Part shown: positions 35,631 through 43,885 of the stretch, in pieces
How the letters are laid out: the number at the start of each line of letters is the position of its first letter
Position numbering within the stretch: the first letter of the stretch is position 1
DNA from: Flavobacterium kayseriense
GTDB taxonomy: Bacteria > Bacteroidota > Bacteroidia > Flavobacteriales > Flavobacteriaceae
Reading direction: 5' to 3'
NCBI RefSeq assembly: GCF_014305095.1
Contig: NZ_JACRUI010000005.1
Location: 124,001 to 188,000, forward strand
DNA: 64,000 bases
Notes under the pieces: model-generated
The model's input: the letters and a program-made list of their open reading frames with translations, nothing else
Told to the model about the DNA's origin: nothing
Database searches by the model: none
Made by a program: the position numbers and the translations under genes

Positions 35631-36455
35631 TTGAAAAAAAGAAAAGTCGAATTAGTAGTCCTTTCAGATGTGCATCTAGGAACATATGGGAGTCATGCAG
35701 AGGAACTTCATAATTATCTCTCTTCCATAAAGCCACAAACTCTTGTTCTTAATGGAGACATCATTGATATATGGCAGTTTAGAAAATCCTACTTCCCTAA
35801 AGAGCATTTAAAAGTAATTCAGAAAATAATAAGTCTTGCTGCCAAAGGCACAAAAGTGCATTACATTACCGGAAATCATGACGAAATGTTGCGGAAATTT
35901 AGCGATACTGCCATGGGTAATATTTCCTTAGTCGATAAACTAATACTGGAGTTAGACGGGAAAACAGCATGGATTTTTCATGGAGATGTATTTGATGCTA
36001 GCGTCAATCATGCCAAATGGATTGCGAAGTTAGGTGGAAAGGGGTACGACTATCTAATTCTATGCAATCGTTTAGTTAATTGGTGCCTAAAAAAACTAGG
36101 CAAAGAACCTTACTCCTTTTCAAAAAAAATAAAAGCTAGCGTAAAGAAGGCCGTGAAGCACATTTCAGATTTTGAAAAGACAGCAACTGCACTAGCTATC
36201 GAAAACAAATATGACTACGTAATCTGTGGACATATACATGAACCTAAAATAATTGTAAAAGAAACTGCAAAAGGGAAAACCACGTACTTGAACTCTGGAG
36301 ATTGGGTAGAAAACCTTACTGCTCTTGAATACAACAAGAAAAGATGGAAACTCTATAATTATGAGGAAACCAATTATCAGGAAGACGAAAACCTTTTTGA
36401 AATGGAAGATCAACTCAGCAAACAACTACTTGCTTCTATCTTGATAAGTAGATAA
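35631..36455 (+). CDS. UDP-2,3-diacylglucosamine diphosphatase-like metallophosphoesterase
   Basis: A calcineurin-like phosphoesterase of 274 residues with the metal motifs in order: SDVHLG, NGDIIDIW, GNHDEML, FHGDVFD and CGHIHEPKI. This set, with DIWQF after the GD motif, resembles LpxH-like and related enzymes that cleave UDP-diacylglucosamine to lipid X for lipid A synthesis. The start is taken as TTG at 35631 because LKKRKVELVVLSDVHLG is where related proteins begin (as MKKRK); an ATG at 35592 in frame would add thirteen residues. It is divergent from aroC. Confidence 0.8.
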   Translation: MKKRKVELVVLSDVHLGTYGSHAEELHNYLSSIKPQTLVLNGDIIDIWQFRKSYFPKEHLKVIQKIISLAAKGTKVHYITGNHDEMLRKFSDTAMGNISLVDKLILELDGKTAWIFHGDVFDASVNHAKWIAKLGGKGYDYLILCNRLVNWCLKKLGKEPYSFSKKIKASVKKAVKHISDFEKTATALAIENKYDYVICGHIHEPKIIVKETAKGKTTYLNSGDWVENLTALEYNKKRWKLYNYEETNYQEDENLFEMEDQLSKQLLASILISR

Positions 36456-36530
36456 AAGAAGCTTCCATACTTTTTAGATAGAAAAAAGAAGTAATATGAC
36501 AATTGTATAACATTTCGGGAGAATAATATA

Positions 36531-36561
36531 ATTGAATACACGCATCTACCCACTATCTTTG
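36531..36561 (+). promoter_or_regulatory. Promoter of the outer-membrane beta-barrel gene
   Basis: TATCTTTG at 36554-36561 fits TAnnTTTG. ATTG at 36531-36534, 19 bases upstream, is a near match to TTTG. The predicted transcription start is about 10 bases before the ATG at 36577. Confidence 0.55.
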
Positions 36562-36576
36562 TTCAAAAATCAGTAT

Positions 36577-37080
36577 ATGAAAAAAATTATTTTATCTGCT
36601 ATTATGTTAGTAGGATTAGCATTTAGCGCACAGGCACAAGATATTTCAAAAAATGCATTAGGTCTACGTTTAGGAGACAGTGGAGGTTTTGGAACAGAAA
36701 TCACGTATCAAAGAGGTTTAGGAGACAACAACCGACTTGAATTAGATTTAGGTTGGAGAAACAGAAAAAACTTCAATAATAATAGCTATGACGATAATGC
36801 TATCAAATTAGCAGCTTTATACCAATGGGTATGGAATATTGATGGTGGCTTCAATTGGTACGCAGGAGTTGGTGGTGGTGTAGGAAACTATAGTTATGAC
36901 AACAATAACAATAGTTTTAATGAAACTTTTGCTTTTGCAGCTGGTGATATTGGATTAGAATACAACTTTGATATCCCTTTATTGATCTCTATCGATTTCA
37001 GACCTGAATTTGGTGGTAATGGTTATTACAAAAACAATTATGGTTCTGATATTGCATTGGGAGTTAAATACCAATTCTAA
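36577..37080 (+). CDS. Small outer-membrane beta-barrel protein
   Basis: A signal peptide (MKKIILSAIMLVGLAFSAQA) leads into a 147-residue barrel-like body: alternating hydrophobic strands such as NRLELDLGWRNRKN, NWYAGVGGGVGNYSY and DIGLEYNFDIPLLISIDFRP, ending in the C-terminal aromatic GVKYQF that BAM recognises. Asn-rich turns (NNNNSFNE) separate the strands. About eight strands would fit. The function is unknown. The ATG at 36577 is fixed by the promoter at 36554, as upstream in-frame starts lie before it. Confidence 0.82.
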   Translation: MKKIILSAIMLVGLAFSAQAQDISKNALGLRLGDSGGFGTEITYQRGLGDNNRLELDLGWRNRKNFNNNSYDDNAIKLAALYQWVWNIDGGFNWYAGVGGGVGNYSYDNNNNSFNETFAFAAGDIGLEYNFDIPLLISIDFRPEFGGNGYYKNNYGSDIALGVKYQF

Positions 37081-37095
37081 TCACAACTAATTTAT

Positions 37096-37128
37096 AAAAA
37101 ATGCCGCTAGAATTAGCGGCATTTTTTT
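37096..37128 (+). terminator. Bidirectional terminator after the beta-barrel gene
   Basis: ATGCCGCTA (37101-37109) pairs with TAGCGGCAT (37114-37122), loop GAAT, flanked by five As and six Ts that extend the stem. It separates this gene from the convergent PrcB-like gene and overlaps that gene's stop codon by two bases. Confidence 0.9.
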
Positions 37129-37555
37129 ATTGAATAATAATCTCTTTTTTAGAATTTATTTTAACCACGCAAAAGGGATAAGTAATTGCTTGAGTAACCA
37201 TTGCTCCTTCTTTAGGTACGGTTTCCTTTACTTTAATAACAATATTTTTATCAGTCTCTACAACAGATTCAATACCTATAGAATAACCTCCCGTAGATTT
37301 CTCTCCCATATTCAAGATCACAAAATTTGAATTTTGTACATCATTCACACTTATCTTTTTATTTAAAGTTTCGTCATTTTGCAGCATTTTGATTTCATTG
37401 GGCTCAGACAAAATTTCAAAAAAACGAATGTTTCCACCACCATCTGCTTGCTGCGTGAGCACTTCGTACAAACCTTTTTTTTCTGGTACCGCTACTTTCG
37501 ATGCACCACACGAAAACAATGCAAAACTTAACGCCGTGATAATAATTTTTTTCAT
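37127..37555 (-). CDS. PrcB-like lipoprotein
   Basis: A 142-residue lipoprotein: MKKIIITALSFALFSC puts the lipid on Cys16. The C-terminal half contains LNMGEKSTGGYSIGIESV, followed by IVIKVKETVPKEGAMVTQ and PFCVVKINS, which match the PrcB C-terminal domain first seen in the Treponema dentilisin protease complex. Its role here is unknown. The ATG at 37555 avoids a long overlap with bshA; the in-frame frame upstream would run into the end of that gene. Confidence 0.7.
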   Translation of the reverse strand: MKKIIITALSFALFSCGASKVAVPEKKGLYEVLTQQADGGGNIRFFEILSEPNEIKMLQNDETLNKKISVNDVQNSNFVILNMGEKSTGGYSIGIESVVETDKNIVIKVKETVPKEGAMVTQAITYPFCVVKINSKKEIIIQ

Positions 37556-37586
37556 TAAAAGATTGAATTTCGTTACTAGAATATCA

Positions 37587-38720
37587 CTACGAGTGCTTCT
37601 TGATTGCCTTCTTGTATAACTCGATATATAAAGGTAATATGTTTTTGATATCAAACTTTTTAGCGACCATCAATGAATTCTCTTTGAATTGGGCAAGAAC
37701 AGTTTCGTCTTCAAGAATCTTTATGGCGTGATTTGCCATCTCTTCTATGTTACCAACATCTGATAAGTAACCTGAAACTCCTTCAAAATTCACCTCCGGC
37801 AAGCCACCCGAATTACTTGATATAACTGGTACTCCCCAAGCCATAGCTTCAAGAGCTGCTAAACCAAAACTCTCTGTTTCTGAAGGCAACAAAAACAAAT
37901 CAGAATAACTTAAAATTTTATCAATTTCATTGCTGTTTCCAAAAAAGATAACTTTATCTGAGATACCTAATTCTTGACATAAAACCTCTGCTTTTTCCTT
38001 TTCAGGACCATCACCTACCATCATTAATTTAGCTGGTATCGTTTGCTGAATTTTGTGAAATATTCTAATTACATCAGGGATTCTTTTGACCTTTCGGAAG
38101 TTACTAATATGCGTAATAATTTTCTCTTCCTTTTTAGCCATTACAGAACGGTGACATGCAATTGATGGGTCTTGTCTATTTTTATCTAACTCAATAAAAT
38201 TAGGAATAACATGTATGTCTTTCTTGATATTTAGCAACTTATAGGTATCGTCTTTCAAACTTTGAGACACTGAGGTTACTATATCCGATTTATTAATACT
38301 AAAACTAACTGCAGGCTTATAAAAGGGATGATTACCTACTAATGTAATATCCGTTCCGTGCAGCGTCGTTACCATTGGTATTTTGATGCCTTCACTTTTT
38401 AGCATTTGCTTAGCCATATAACCCGCATAAGCGTGAGGTATCGCATAATGAACATGTAAAATTTCGATTTTATATAGCTTCACCATATCAACTAATTTAC
38501 TAGACAGTGCTAGTTCGTAGGGTTGATAATGGAATAAAGGATATTCAGGAACGTTTACCTCGTGGTAATGCACATTAGCATTTAGTAAAGCCAAACGAAC
38601 CGGTTGACTATAAGTAATAAAGTGTATTTCATGACCTTGACGAGCTAACTCTAATCCTAACTCTGTCGCCACGACACCACTCCCTCCAAATGTTGGGTAA
38701 CAAACTATAGCAATTTTCAT
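37587..38720 (-). CDS. bshA: N-acetyl-alpha-D-glucosaminyl L-malate synthase BshA
   Basis: A GT4 glycosyltransferase that couples UDP-GlcNAc to malate, the first step of bacillithiol synthesis. The start CYPTFGGSGVVATELGLELA is the BshA signature; VHYAIPHAYAGYMAKQ and LHGTDITLVGNHP follow. The C-terminal half has the GT4 donor motif SETESFGLAALEAMAWGVPV. The length of 377 residues is normal. It is the fourth of eight possible minus-strand genes from 37 to 45 kb and precedes the PrcB-like gene by 31 bases. Confidence 0.93.
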   Translation of the reverse strand: MKIAIVCYPTFGGSGVVATELGLELARQGHEIHFITYSQPVRLALLNANVHYHEVNVPEYPLFHYQPYELALSSKLVDMVKLYKIEILHVHYAIPHAYAGYMAKQMLKSEGIKIPMVTTLHGTDITLVGNHPFYKPAVSFSINKSDIVTSVSQSLKDDTYKLLNIKKDIHVIPNFIELDKNRQDPSIACHRSVMAKKEEKIITHISNFRKVKRIPDVIRIFHKIQQTIPAKLMMVGDGPEKEKAEVLCQELGISDKVIFFGNSNEIDKILSYSDLFLLPSETESFGLAALEAMAWGVPVISSNSGGLPEVNFEGVSGYLSDVGNIEEMANHAIKILEDETVLAQFKENSLMVAKKFDIKNILPLYIELYKKAIKKHS

Positions 38721-38864
38721 TTATGTAATTTATTGGAACGAATTTAAAAAAAAGACACGAACTTAAATATTTTGCGCAACTATAGTCCAGCTCAACTAAT
38801 CAAAGAAAAAAGACAAATCGAACGATAATTGCTATGTCAATACTATTTTCTAAAGCAAAAAAAA

Positions 38865-39347
38865 TTAGAAAAAACGACTGTGCCAACTATCTATTGCTGG
38901 AACCTCCCAAGATTCGTTATACTCTTGTACATTGTTGATCAAGTTATTAAAAACAATAGTATTTTCAGTAACTGCTTTATCTTTTACCATTTTCTTGAAA
39001 TCAATCAATGGTTTATGTGCAATATGCTCTCCTAACTTAAACGTTACATTCATCTTATCAAGCAAGTCAACAGTGTATTTTTTTTCAAGGCTTTGAATAA
39101 ATTCAACAGAAGAATCTATCGAACAACCCGTTGCAGCCTGAACCTCTTGATTTACTGCAATGATAATAAAACGATTGTATTTTAATTGATACGAAGATTC
39201 TAGACTAGTTCCATGTGCAGCCCAGCCTTCAAGAAAAGATTGTAATGCTATTTCTATTTCAGAGAATTCGGCATCCGAAAACTTTCTATTGGATTGATAA
39301 ATCCAAATTCTTGAATCTTCAGGTAAATTTTCAAATGGTACGTACAT
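38865..39347 (-). CDS. Conserved Bacteroidetes protein of unknown function (often misnamed ABC transporter ATPase)
   Basis: A 160-residue soluble protein starting MYVPFENLPEDSRIWIYQS. The centre FLEGWAAHGTSLESSYQLKY and FIIIAVNQEVQAATGCSIDSS give it a distinctive pattern. There is no Walker A, Walker B or ABC signature, so the common name ABC transporter ATPase is not supported by the sequence. It lies 90 bases downstream of the Fe-S oxidoreductase pair and upstream of bshA, a linkage I recall in other flavobacteria. Confidence 0.65.
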   Translation of the reverse strand: MYVPFENLPEDSRIWIYQSNRKFSDAEFSEIEIALQSFLEGWAAHGTSLESSYQLKYNRFIIIAVNQEVQAATGCSIDSSVEFIQSLEKKYTVDLLDKMNVTFKLGEHIAHKPLIDFKKMVKDKAVTENTIVFNNLINNVQEYNESWEVPAIDSWHSRFF

Positions 39348-39437
39348 GATTATGATTTTATTTTAGGTACAATTTGCACCTGTAAACTATTAAAAAAATT
39401 AGGGAATACAGCGAGGTATTCCCTAATTATACATTTT

Positions 39438-40229
39438 TTATAAATCTTGAGCGTTAGCTATCAATTCAGCAATATCCATGACCTGAACTTCGCCTTCCTT
39501 TTCTTTATTTTTTATACCATCTGTCATCATGGTATTACAAAAAGGACATCCTGCTGCAATGATATCCGGTTGCACTTCTAAAGCATCCTCTGTTCTCAAC
39601 ACATTAACCTCTTTATCACCTGGTTCGGCATCTTTGAACATTTGGGCACCTCCAGCTCCACAACATAAACCGTTAGCTTTAGACCGTTTCATTTCAACTA
39701 GCTCTACATCTAATTTTTCGATCAATTCTCTTGGAGCTTCGTAAATTTTATTTGCTCTTCCTAAATAACAAGGATCATGAAAAGTGATTTTTTTTCCTTT
39801 AAACTGTCCTCCCTCTATAGTTAATCTACCATCATCTAACAATGATTTCAAGAACTCTGTATGATGCACTACTTCGTATTGTCCGCCCAATTCTGGATAT
39901 TCATTTTTTAAAGTATTAAAACAATGCGGACAAGCCGTCACAATTTTTTTGGCTTCATAAGCATTAAGCACCTCAATATTCATCATCGCTTGCATTTGAA
40001 ACAAGAACTCGTTTCCTGCTCTTTTAGCAGGATCACCAGTACAACTTTCTTCGGTACCTAGTACAGCGAAAGAAACATTAGCACGATTCAAAATACGTAC
40101 GAAAGCTTTTGTTATTTTCTTAGCTCTATCATCAAAACTTCCTGCACAACCTACCCAAAATAATACCTCAGGTTGTTTCCCTTGAGCTAACATCTCTGCC
40201 ATAGTAGGCACAATTAAACTTTCTGACAT
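39438..40229 (-). CDS. CCG-domain (heterodisulfide reductase-like) Fe-S protein
   Basis: A 263-residue cytoplasmic protein with two CCG domains. The first has FWVGCAGSFDD and VTACPHCFNTLKNEYPE; the second has FHDPCYLGRANKIYE and NGLCCGAGGAQMF with AAGCPFCNTMM. Such domains bind an unusual 4Fe-4S or similar cluster in heterodisulfide reductase subunit B, LutA and GlpC. With the membrane Fe-S protein encoded 67 bases upstream it probably forms a two-subunit electron-transfer module that passes electrons to the quinone pool; the donor is unknown. Confidence 0.82.
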   Translation of the reverse strand: MSESLIVPTMAEMLAQGKQPEVLFWVGCAGSFDDRAKKITKAFVRILNRANVSFAVLGTEESCTGDPAKRAGNEFLFQMQAMMNIEVLNAYEAKKIVTACPHCFNTLKNEYPELGGQYEVVHHTEFLKSLLDDGRLTIEGGQFKGKKITFHDPCYLGRANKIYEAPRELIEKLDVELVEMKRSKANGLCCGAGGAQMFKDAEPGDKEVNVLRTEDALEVQPDIIAAGCPFCNTMMTDGIKNKEKEGEVQVMDIAELIANAQDL

Positions 40230-40296
40230 TGTTTTAATTTTTATTCGGTTATCGCCTTTCAGCTATTTTTTTTTTCGAAATTCTATTAGATGACTA

Positions 40297-41634
40297 TTAA
40301 TTTTCGTCTTTCCAATTTAATCTATCTTGTTGATTGTATTGCCATGGTGCACCATTGTTTTCAACATTAGACATCATAGCATTTACGGGCATTGGTGCAG
40401 CACTTTGCTCCATTACTAGATAACGACGCATGTCCATGATTATGGAAAGTGGACTGATATTAACAGGACACTCTTCAACGCAAGCATTACAAGAAGTACA
40501 CGCCCATAATTCTTCAGTCGTAATGTAATCGTTTAATAACGTTTTGTTATCTGGTATAAAAATACCTTTATTAGCATCTATGTTTCTACCTACTTCTTCT
40601 AAACGATCTCTAGTATCCATCATAATTTTACGAGGAGATAGTTTTTTACCAGTTTGATTTGCAGGACATGATGATGTACATCTACCACATTCCGTGCAAG
40701 TGTATGCATTTAGCAGCTGCACCCAATTTAAATCTTGAACATCACTTGCTCCAAATTTAGCTGGCACTTCACCCTCTGCGGCTGGAGGAGCGGCTGCAAA
40801 TGGATCTGCATTAGGATCCATCATCATTTTTACTTCCTTAGTAACTGCTTCTAAATTATCAAACTTACCTAACGGATTTAAATCAGCAAAATAAGTATTT
40901 GGGAAAGCTAACAGAATGTGTAAATGCTTAGAAAAATAAAGATAATTCATGAAAATTAAAATACCTACAATGTGCATCCACCAGAAAGCCTCCGTAAGCA
41001 ATAGTACTAATTCATTTGACATTCCGTTAAAAATTGGCTCTATAAACTGACTCACAGGAAAAGAACCCGCTTTAATGAAGTGCGAAAAACCACCAGAGAC
41101 ATTTTGCAAGTGCAAGTCAGACGCATTCATTAGTAAAAACAAAGTCATTAACACTACTTCAAAATATAAAATATAATTAGCATCATTTTTAGGAAAACCT
41201 TTTAAGTCTTTATTAATGAAACGTTTTAATTTAATTACATTTCTTCTAATCCAAAACACAGCAACAGCGAATAAGACAAGAACGGCTAATATCTCGAATG
41301 AAGCGATCAAGACATTATAAGTTGTTCCTAAGAAAGCAAAAACTCTATGCGTTCCAAAAAGACCATCGATTATAATTTCGAGCAGTTCAATGTTGATAAT
41401 TATAAATCCAACATAAACAATAATATGCATGATTCCGGCAACTGGGCGTTTTACCATTTTTGATTGCCCTAAAGCAATCATGGCCATGTTTTTCCATCGC
41501 TCACTTGGGTTATCTTTTCTATCAACCTCAATTCCAAGGTTAATATTTCTGATAATTTTTCTAATGTTAATAAAGAAAAAACCAAAACCAATTGCTAGTA
41601 CAATGGCAAATAATACATTATCTAAGTAGCTCAT
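40297..41634 (-). CDS. Membrane-bound 4Fe-4S dicluster oxidoreductase subunit
   Basis: The N-terminal 240 residues contain about five membrane helices with His residues of a NarI/HdrE-like cytochrome type (VKRPVAGIMHIIVYVGF, HIVGILIFMNYLYFSKHLHI). The C-terminal part has two ferredoxin clusters, CTECGRCTSSCPANQ and CTSCNACVEECPVN, the latter ending in the DMRR tract common to this group. The layout resembles membrane subunits of heterodisulfide reductase-like or ETF-quinone complexes. It forms a pair with the CCG protein and is five bases downstream of an MCE gene. Confidence 0.8.
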   Translation of the reverse strand: MSYLDNVLFAIVLAIGFGFFFINIRKIIRNINLGIEVDRKDNPSERWKNMAMIALGQSKMVKRPVAGIMHIIVYVGFIIINIELLEIIIDGLFGTHRVFAFLGTTYNVLIASFEILAVLVLFAVAVFWIRRNVIKLKRFINKDLKGFPKNDANYILYFEVVLMTLFLLMNASDLHLQNVSGGFSHFIKAGSFPVSQFIEPIFNGMSNELVLLLTEAFWWMHIVGILIFMNYLYFSKHLHILLAFPNTYFADLNPLGKFDNLEAVTKEVKMMMDPNADPFAAAPPAAEGEVPAKFGASDVQDLNWVQLLNAYTCTECGRCTSSCPANQTGKKLSPRKIMMDTRDRLEEVGRNIDANKGIFIPDNKTLLNDYITTEELWACTSCNACVEECPVNISPLSIIMDMRRYLVMEQSAAPMPVNAMMSNVENNGAPWQYNQQDRLNWKDEN

Positions 41635-41639
41635 AATTG

Positions 41640-42605
41640 CTAATTTTTGTTGTTTTGAATGGTATCAGTAGGCGGCCCAACATATGGCTTATTTTTCTTT
41701 CCAAATAGGGAGATATTGACATATCTAGTAGGATACAGTCTTACATCTTGTAACAAAAGCTCCAATTCCTTAGAGGTTTTTTCTAGGTTTGAGTACAAAG
41801 CATCATCATTTAACAATTTACCCATAGTCCCTTTACCTGATTCCAAACCTTTCATGATACCATTCACTTTTGCAATAGTAGCATTCAAGTCCTTCACGGT
41901 TTTTCCTAAATCAGCTTTTTTAATCGAATCCGATATTTGTGCAAAGTCTCGTGAAACTTTATTAAAGTTGGTTACAACTCCTTTAATTTGTGTTTTATTT
42001 TCATCTAAAATAACGTTCATGTTAGTAGATGCTTTACGAAATTGGGTCATTGTTATACTTAACTCAGACAAACTAACCTTCAAATCATCTTGCGTCTTTT
42101 TGTCAAGAACAGCATTGATTCCCGTAATCAAAACATCAGCATTAGTCATTATTTTCTCTAACTTATCTTGAATAGGTCCTAATTTATTTCCTATTGACTC
42201 TGTCAAGCCTAAACGAACACTACTTTGTAATAATTGCCCATCTTCTGCTAATACCTTATCTTGAAAATTAGGTTCTATAGCTATTTGTTTTCCACCAATG
42301 AAACCAGGTTCGTACAGTGTTGCAGCACTAGATTTAGATATAGGAAAATCTGTTTTGACTTGCATCTCTACCATTAATCTACCTGTATTTTGATTAATTG
42401 AAATGACAGTAACTTTACCAATCACTAAACCATTTAATGTTACGGGAGCTGATTTACCTAAACCTTCCACAGATTCATATTCAGCGTAAAAAGTTTGATA
42501 AGTACTAAAAAGCTCTCTTCCTTTTAAAAAACTGTACCCCCAAATAAAAAGTAATATGGATGCAACTACAAGTATTGCTGTTTTAATTTCTCGTGTTATT
42601 TTCAA
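41640..42605 (-). CDS. MCE (MlaD-like) lipid-transport protein
   Basis: A 321-residue envelope protein with a single N-terminal membrane anchor (KTAILVVASILLFIWGYSFL) and one MCE domain, SVEGLGKSAPVTLNGLVIGKV with ...VEMQVKTDFPISKSSAATLY. The C-terminal 180 residues are a long helical, Lys- and Thr-rich tail with many short heptad-like stretches (TVKDLNATIAKVNGIMKGLE). MlaD-like proteins carry phospholipids across the periplasm, usually with MlaE and MlaF; neither is encoded beside it here. Confidence 0.88.
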   Translation of the reverse strand: MKITREIKTAILVVASILLFIWGYSFLKGRELFSTYQTFYAEYESVEGLGKSAPVTLNGLVIGKVTVISINQNTGRLMVEMQVKTDFPISKSSAATLYEPGFIGGKQIAIEPNFQDKVLAEDGQLLQSSVRLGLTESIGNKLGPIQDKLEKIMTNADVLITGINAVLDKKTQDDLKVSLSELSITMTQFRKASTNMNVILDENKTQIKGVVTNFNKVSRDFAQISDSIKKADLGKTVKDLNATIAKVNGIMKGLESGKGTMGKLLNDDALYSNLEKTSKELELLLQDVRLYPTRYVNISLFGKKNKPYVGPPTDTIQNNKN

Positions 42606-42655
42606 AATATATGATTGTTTATTGCAAATTTAATAATAAAAAACTAGATTTTCAT

Positions 42656-43810
42656 CTATTTAATAGCGTCTTGGATACTGATTTTTTTGCCTTCCTTAAT
42701 TGCAATCAAGTAAGCAGAATCATACCCTTTTTGGCGAGCTTCTTTGAGCAACACCTTAGCTTCTTCATAATCAGAAGTTTCGCCGTAGTAATACTTGTAG
42801 ACACCACTGCTAAAATCTGAAGAAATGCTACGTAGCCCTTTAAAATTTTGAGATTGTAAGGCAACTTTTTTTCCACTAGCAGCTATTTGCACTTTAAATA
42901 GTATAGAATCACTTGATGTCTTTGACGTTTGTTTATTGTTTCCAATAGGAGCAACTGGTTTTGTTTCTAAAGGAACAGTTGAGTCTTTTGACTCTCTATA
43001 AGAAGTTTTAGCAGAAGAAGGTATCCCTTCACTGCCGTAATATTCATTTTTATAACTAATAATTGCATTTGAAATCGCCTTTGCTATTTCGTTTTGCCCT
43101 GCCTCTGAATCTAATATATTACCCTCAGTATAATTAGATATAAAACCCATTTCAATTAAAACACGTGGCATGTATGCTTTATGTAAAACCATGTAAGGTG
43201 CTTGTTTAACTCCTCCTCCTCTAATTTTTTTACCAAGTGATTCAAATTGATCCTCCACTTTACTTGCTAAAGATATACTATTGTCAAGGTATTCCTCTTG
43301 CATCAGTGTGAAACCAATCATAGTTTCAGGCGAATTTGGATCAAATCCTTCGTACTTTGTTTTGTAATCTTTCTCCAAGGTAATTACCGAGTTTTCCTTT
43401 TTGGCAGCCTCTAAATTGGAAGCGATTTTTGTCATACCCATTACATAGGTCTCTGTCCCACTAGCAGCCGTATTTTTATTTGCATTACAATGAATGGACA
43501 CAAAAATAGTAGCATTAGCTCGATTAGCAATGTTGGCTCTTTCGACCAAATCGATAAAAACGTCTGTTTTTCTGGTATAAATAACATCTATTTTAGAATT
43601 AGCTTCTAAAATCCTTCCCACCTTCAAAACAACAGCTAAAGCAATGTTTTTCTCAACATGACCACGATAGGATGCACCAAAATCATGACCACCATGACCC
43701 GCATCCAAGGCAACTTTAAAATTATTTTGCGCATGAATTATTGAACCCGTAAAAAAACAGATTAAAATAATTATCGTTGAAAAGTCATTATTGCTACTTG
43801 TTAATTTCAA
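42656..43810 (-). CDS. N-acetylmuramoyl-L-alanine amidase with SPOR domain (copy 1)
   Basis: A secreted amidase_3 that cuts the amide between muramic acid and the stem peptide. After a signal segment (ILICFFTGSIIHAQ) the zinc ligands appear as ALDAGHGGHDFGA, the Glu in GHVEKNIALAV, and FVSIHCNAN; IEMGFISNYTEGN carries the catalytic Glu. The C-terminal 80 residues, FKVQIAASGKKVALQ to AYLIAI, form a SPOR domain that binds denuded glycan at the septum. The length is 384 residues. It lies 50 bases upstream of the MCE gene and beside a paralogue. Confidence 0.92.
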   Translation of the reverse strand: MKLTSSNNDFSTIIILICFFTGSIIHAQNNFKVALDAGHGGHDFGASYRGHVEKNIALAVVLKVGRILEANSKIDVIYTRKTDVFIDLVERANIANRANATIFVSIHCNANKNTAASGTETYVMGMTKIASNLEAAKKENSVITLEKDYKTKYEGFDPNSPETMIGFTLMQEEYLDNSISLASKVEDQFESLGKKIRGGGVKQAPYMVLHKAYMPRVLIEMGFISNYTEGNILDSEAGQNEIAKAISNAIISYKNEYYGSEGIPSSAKTSYRESKDSTVPLETKPVAPIGNNKQTSKTSSDSILFKVQIAASGKKVALQSQNFKGLRSISSDFSSGVYKYYYGETSDYEEAKVLLKEARQKGYDSAYLIAIKEGKKISIQDAIK

Positions 43811-43885
43811 AATTTATTTTTTTTTGTTTAGAGTTAAACTTTTCGTTTTCTTTTAATTGATATTAAAAAACAAAATAAGATACAA

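Noticed and set aside
38865..39347. ABC transporter ATPase as a product name
   Set aside because: No Walker A, Walker B or signature motif can be found in the 160 residues.
41659..42171. 170-codon frame antisense to the MCE gene
   Set aside because: The MCE frame shows conserved domain motifs; the antisense reading is a Ser/Leu/Phe-rich mixture with no motif.
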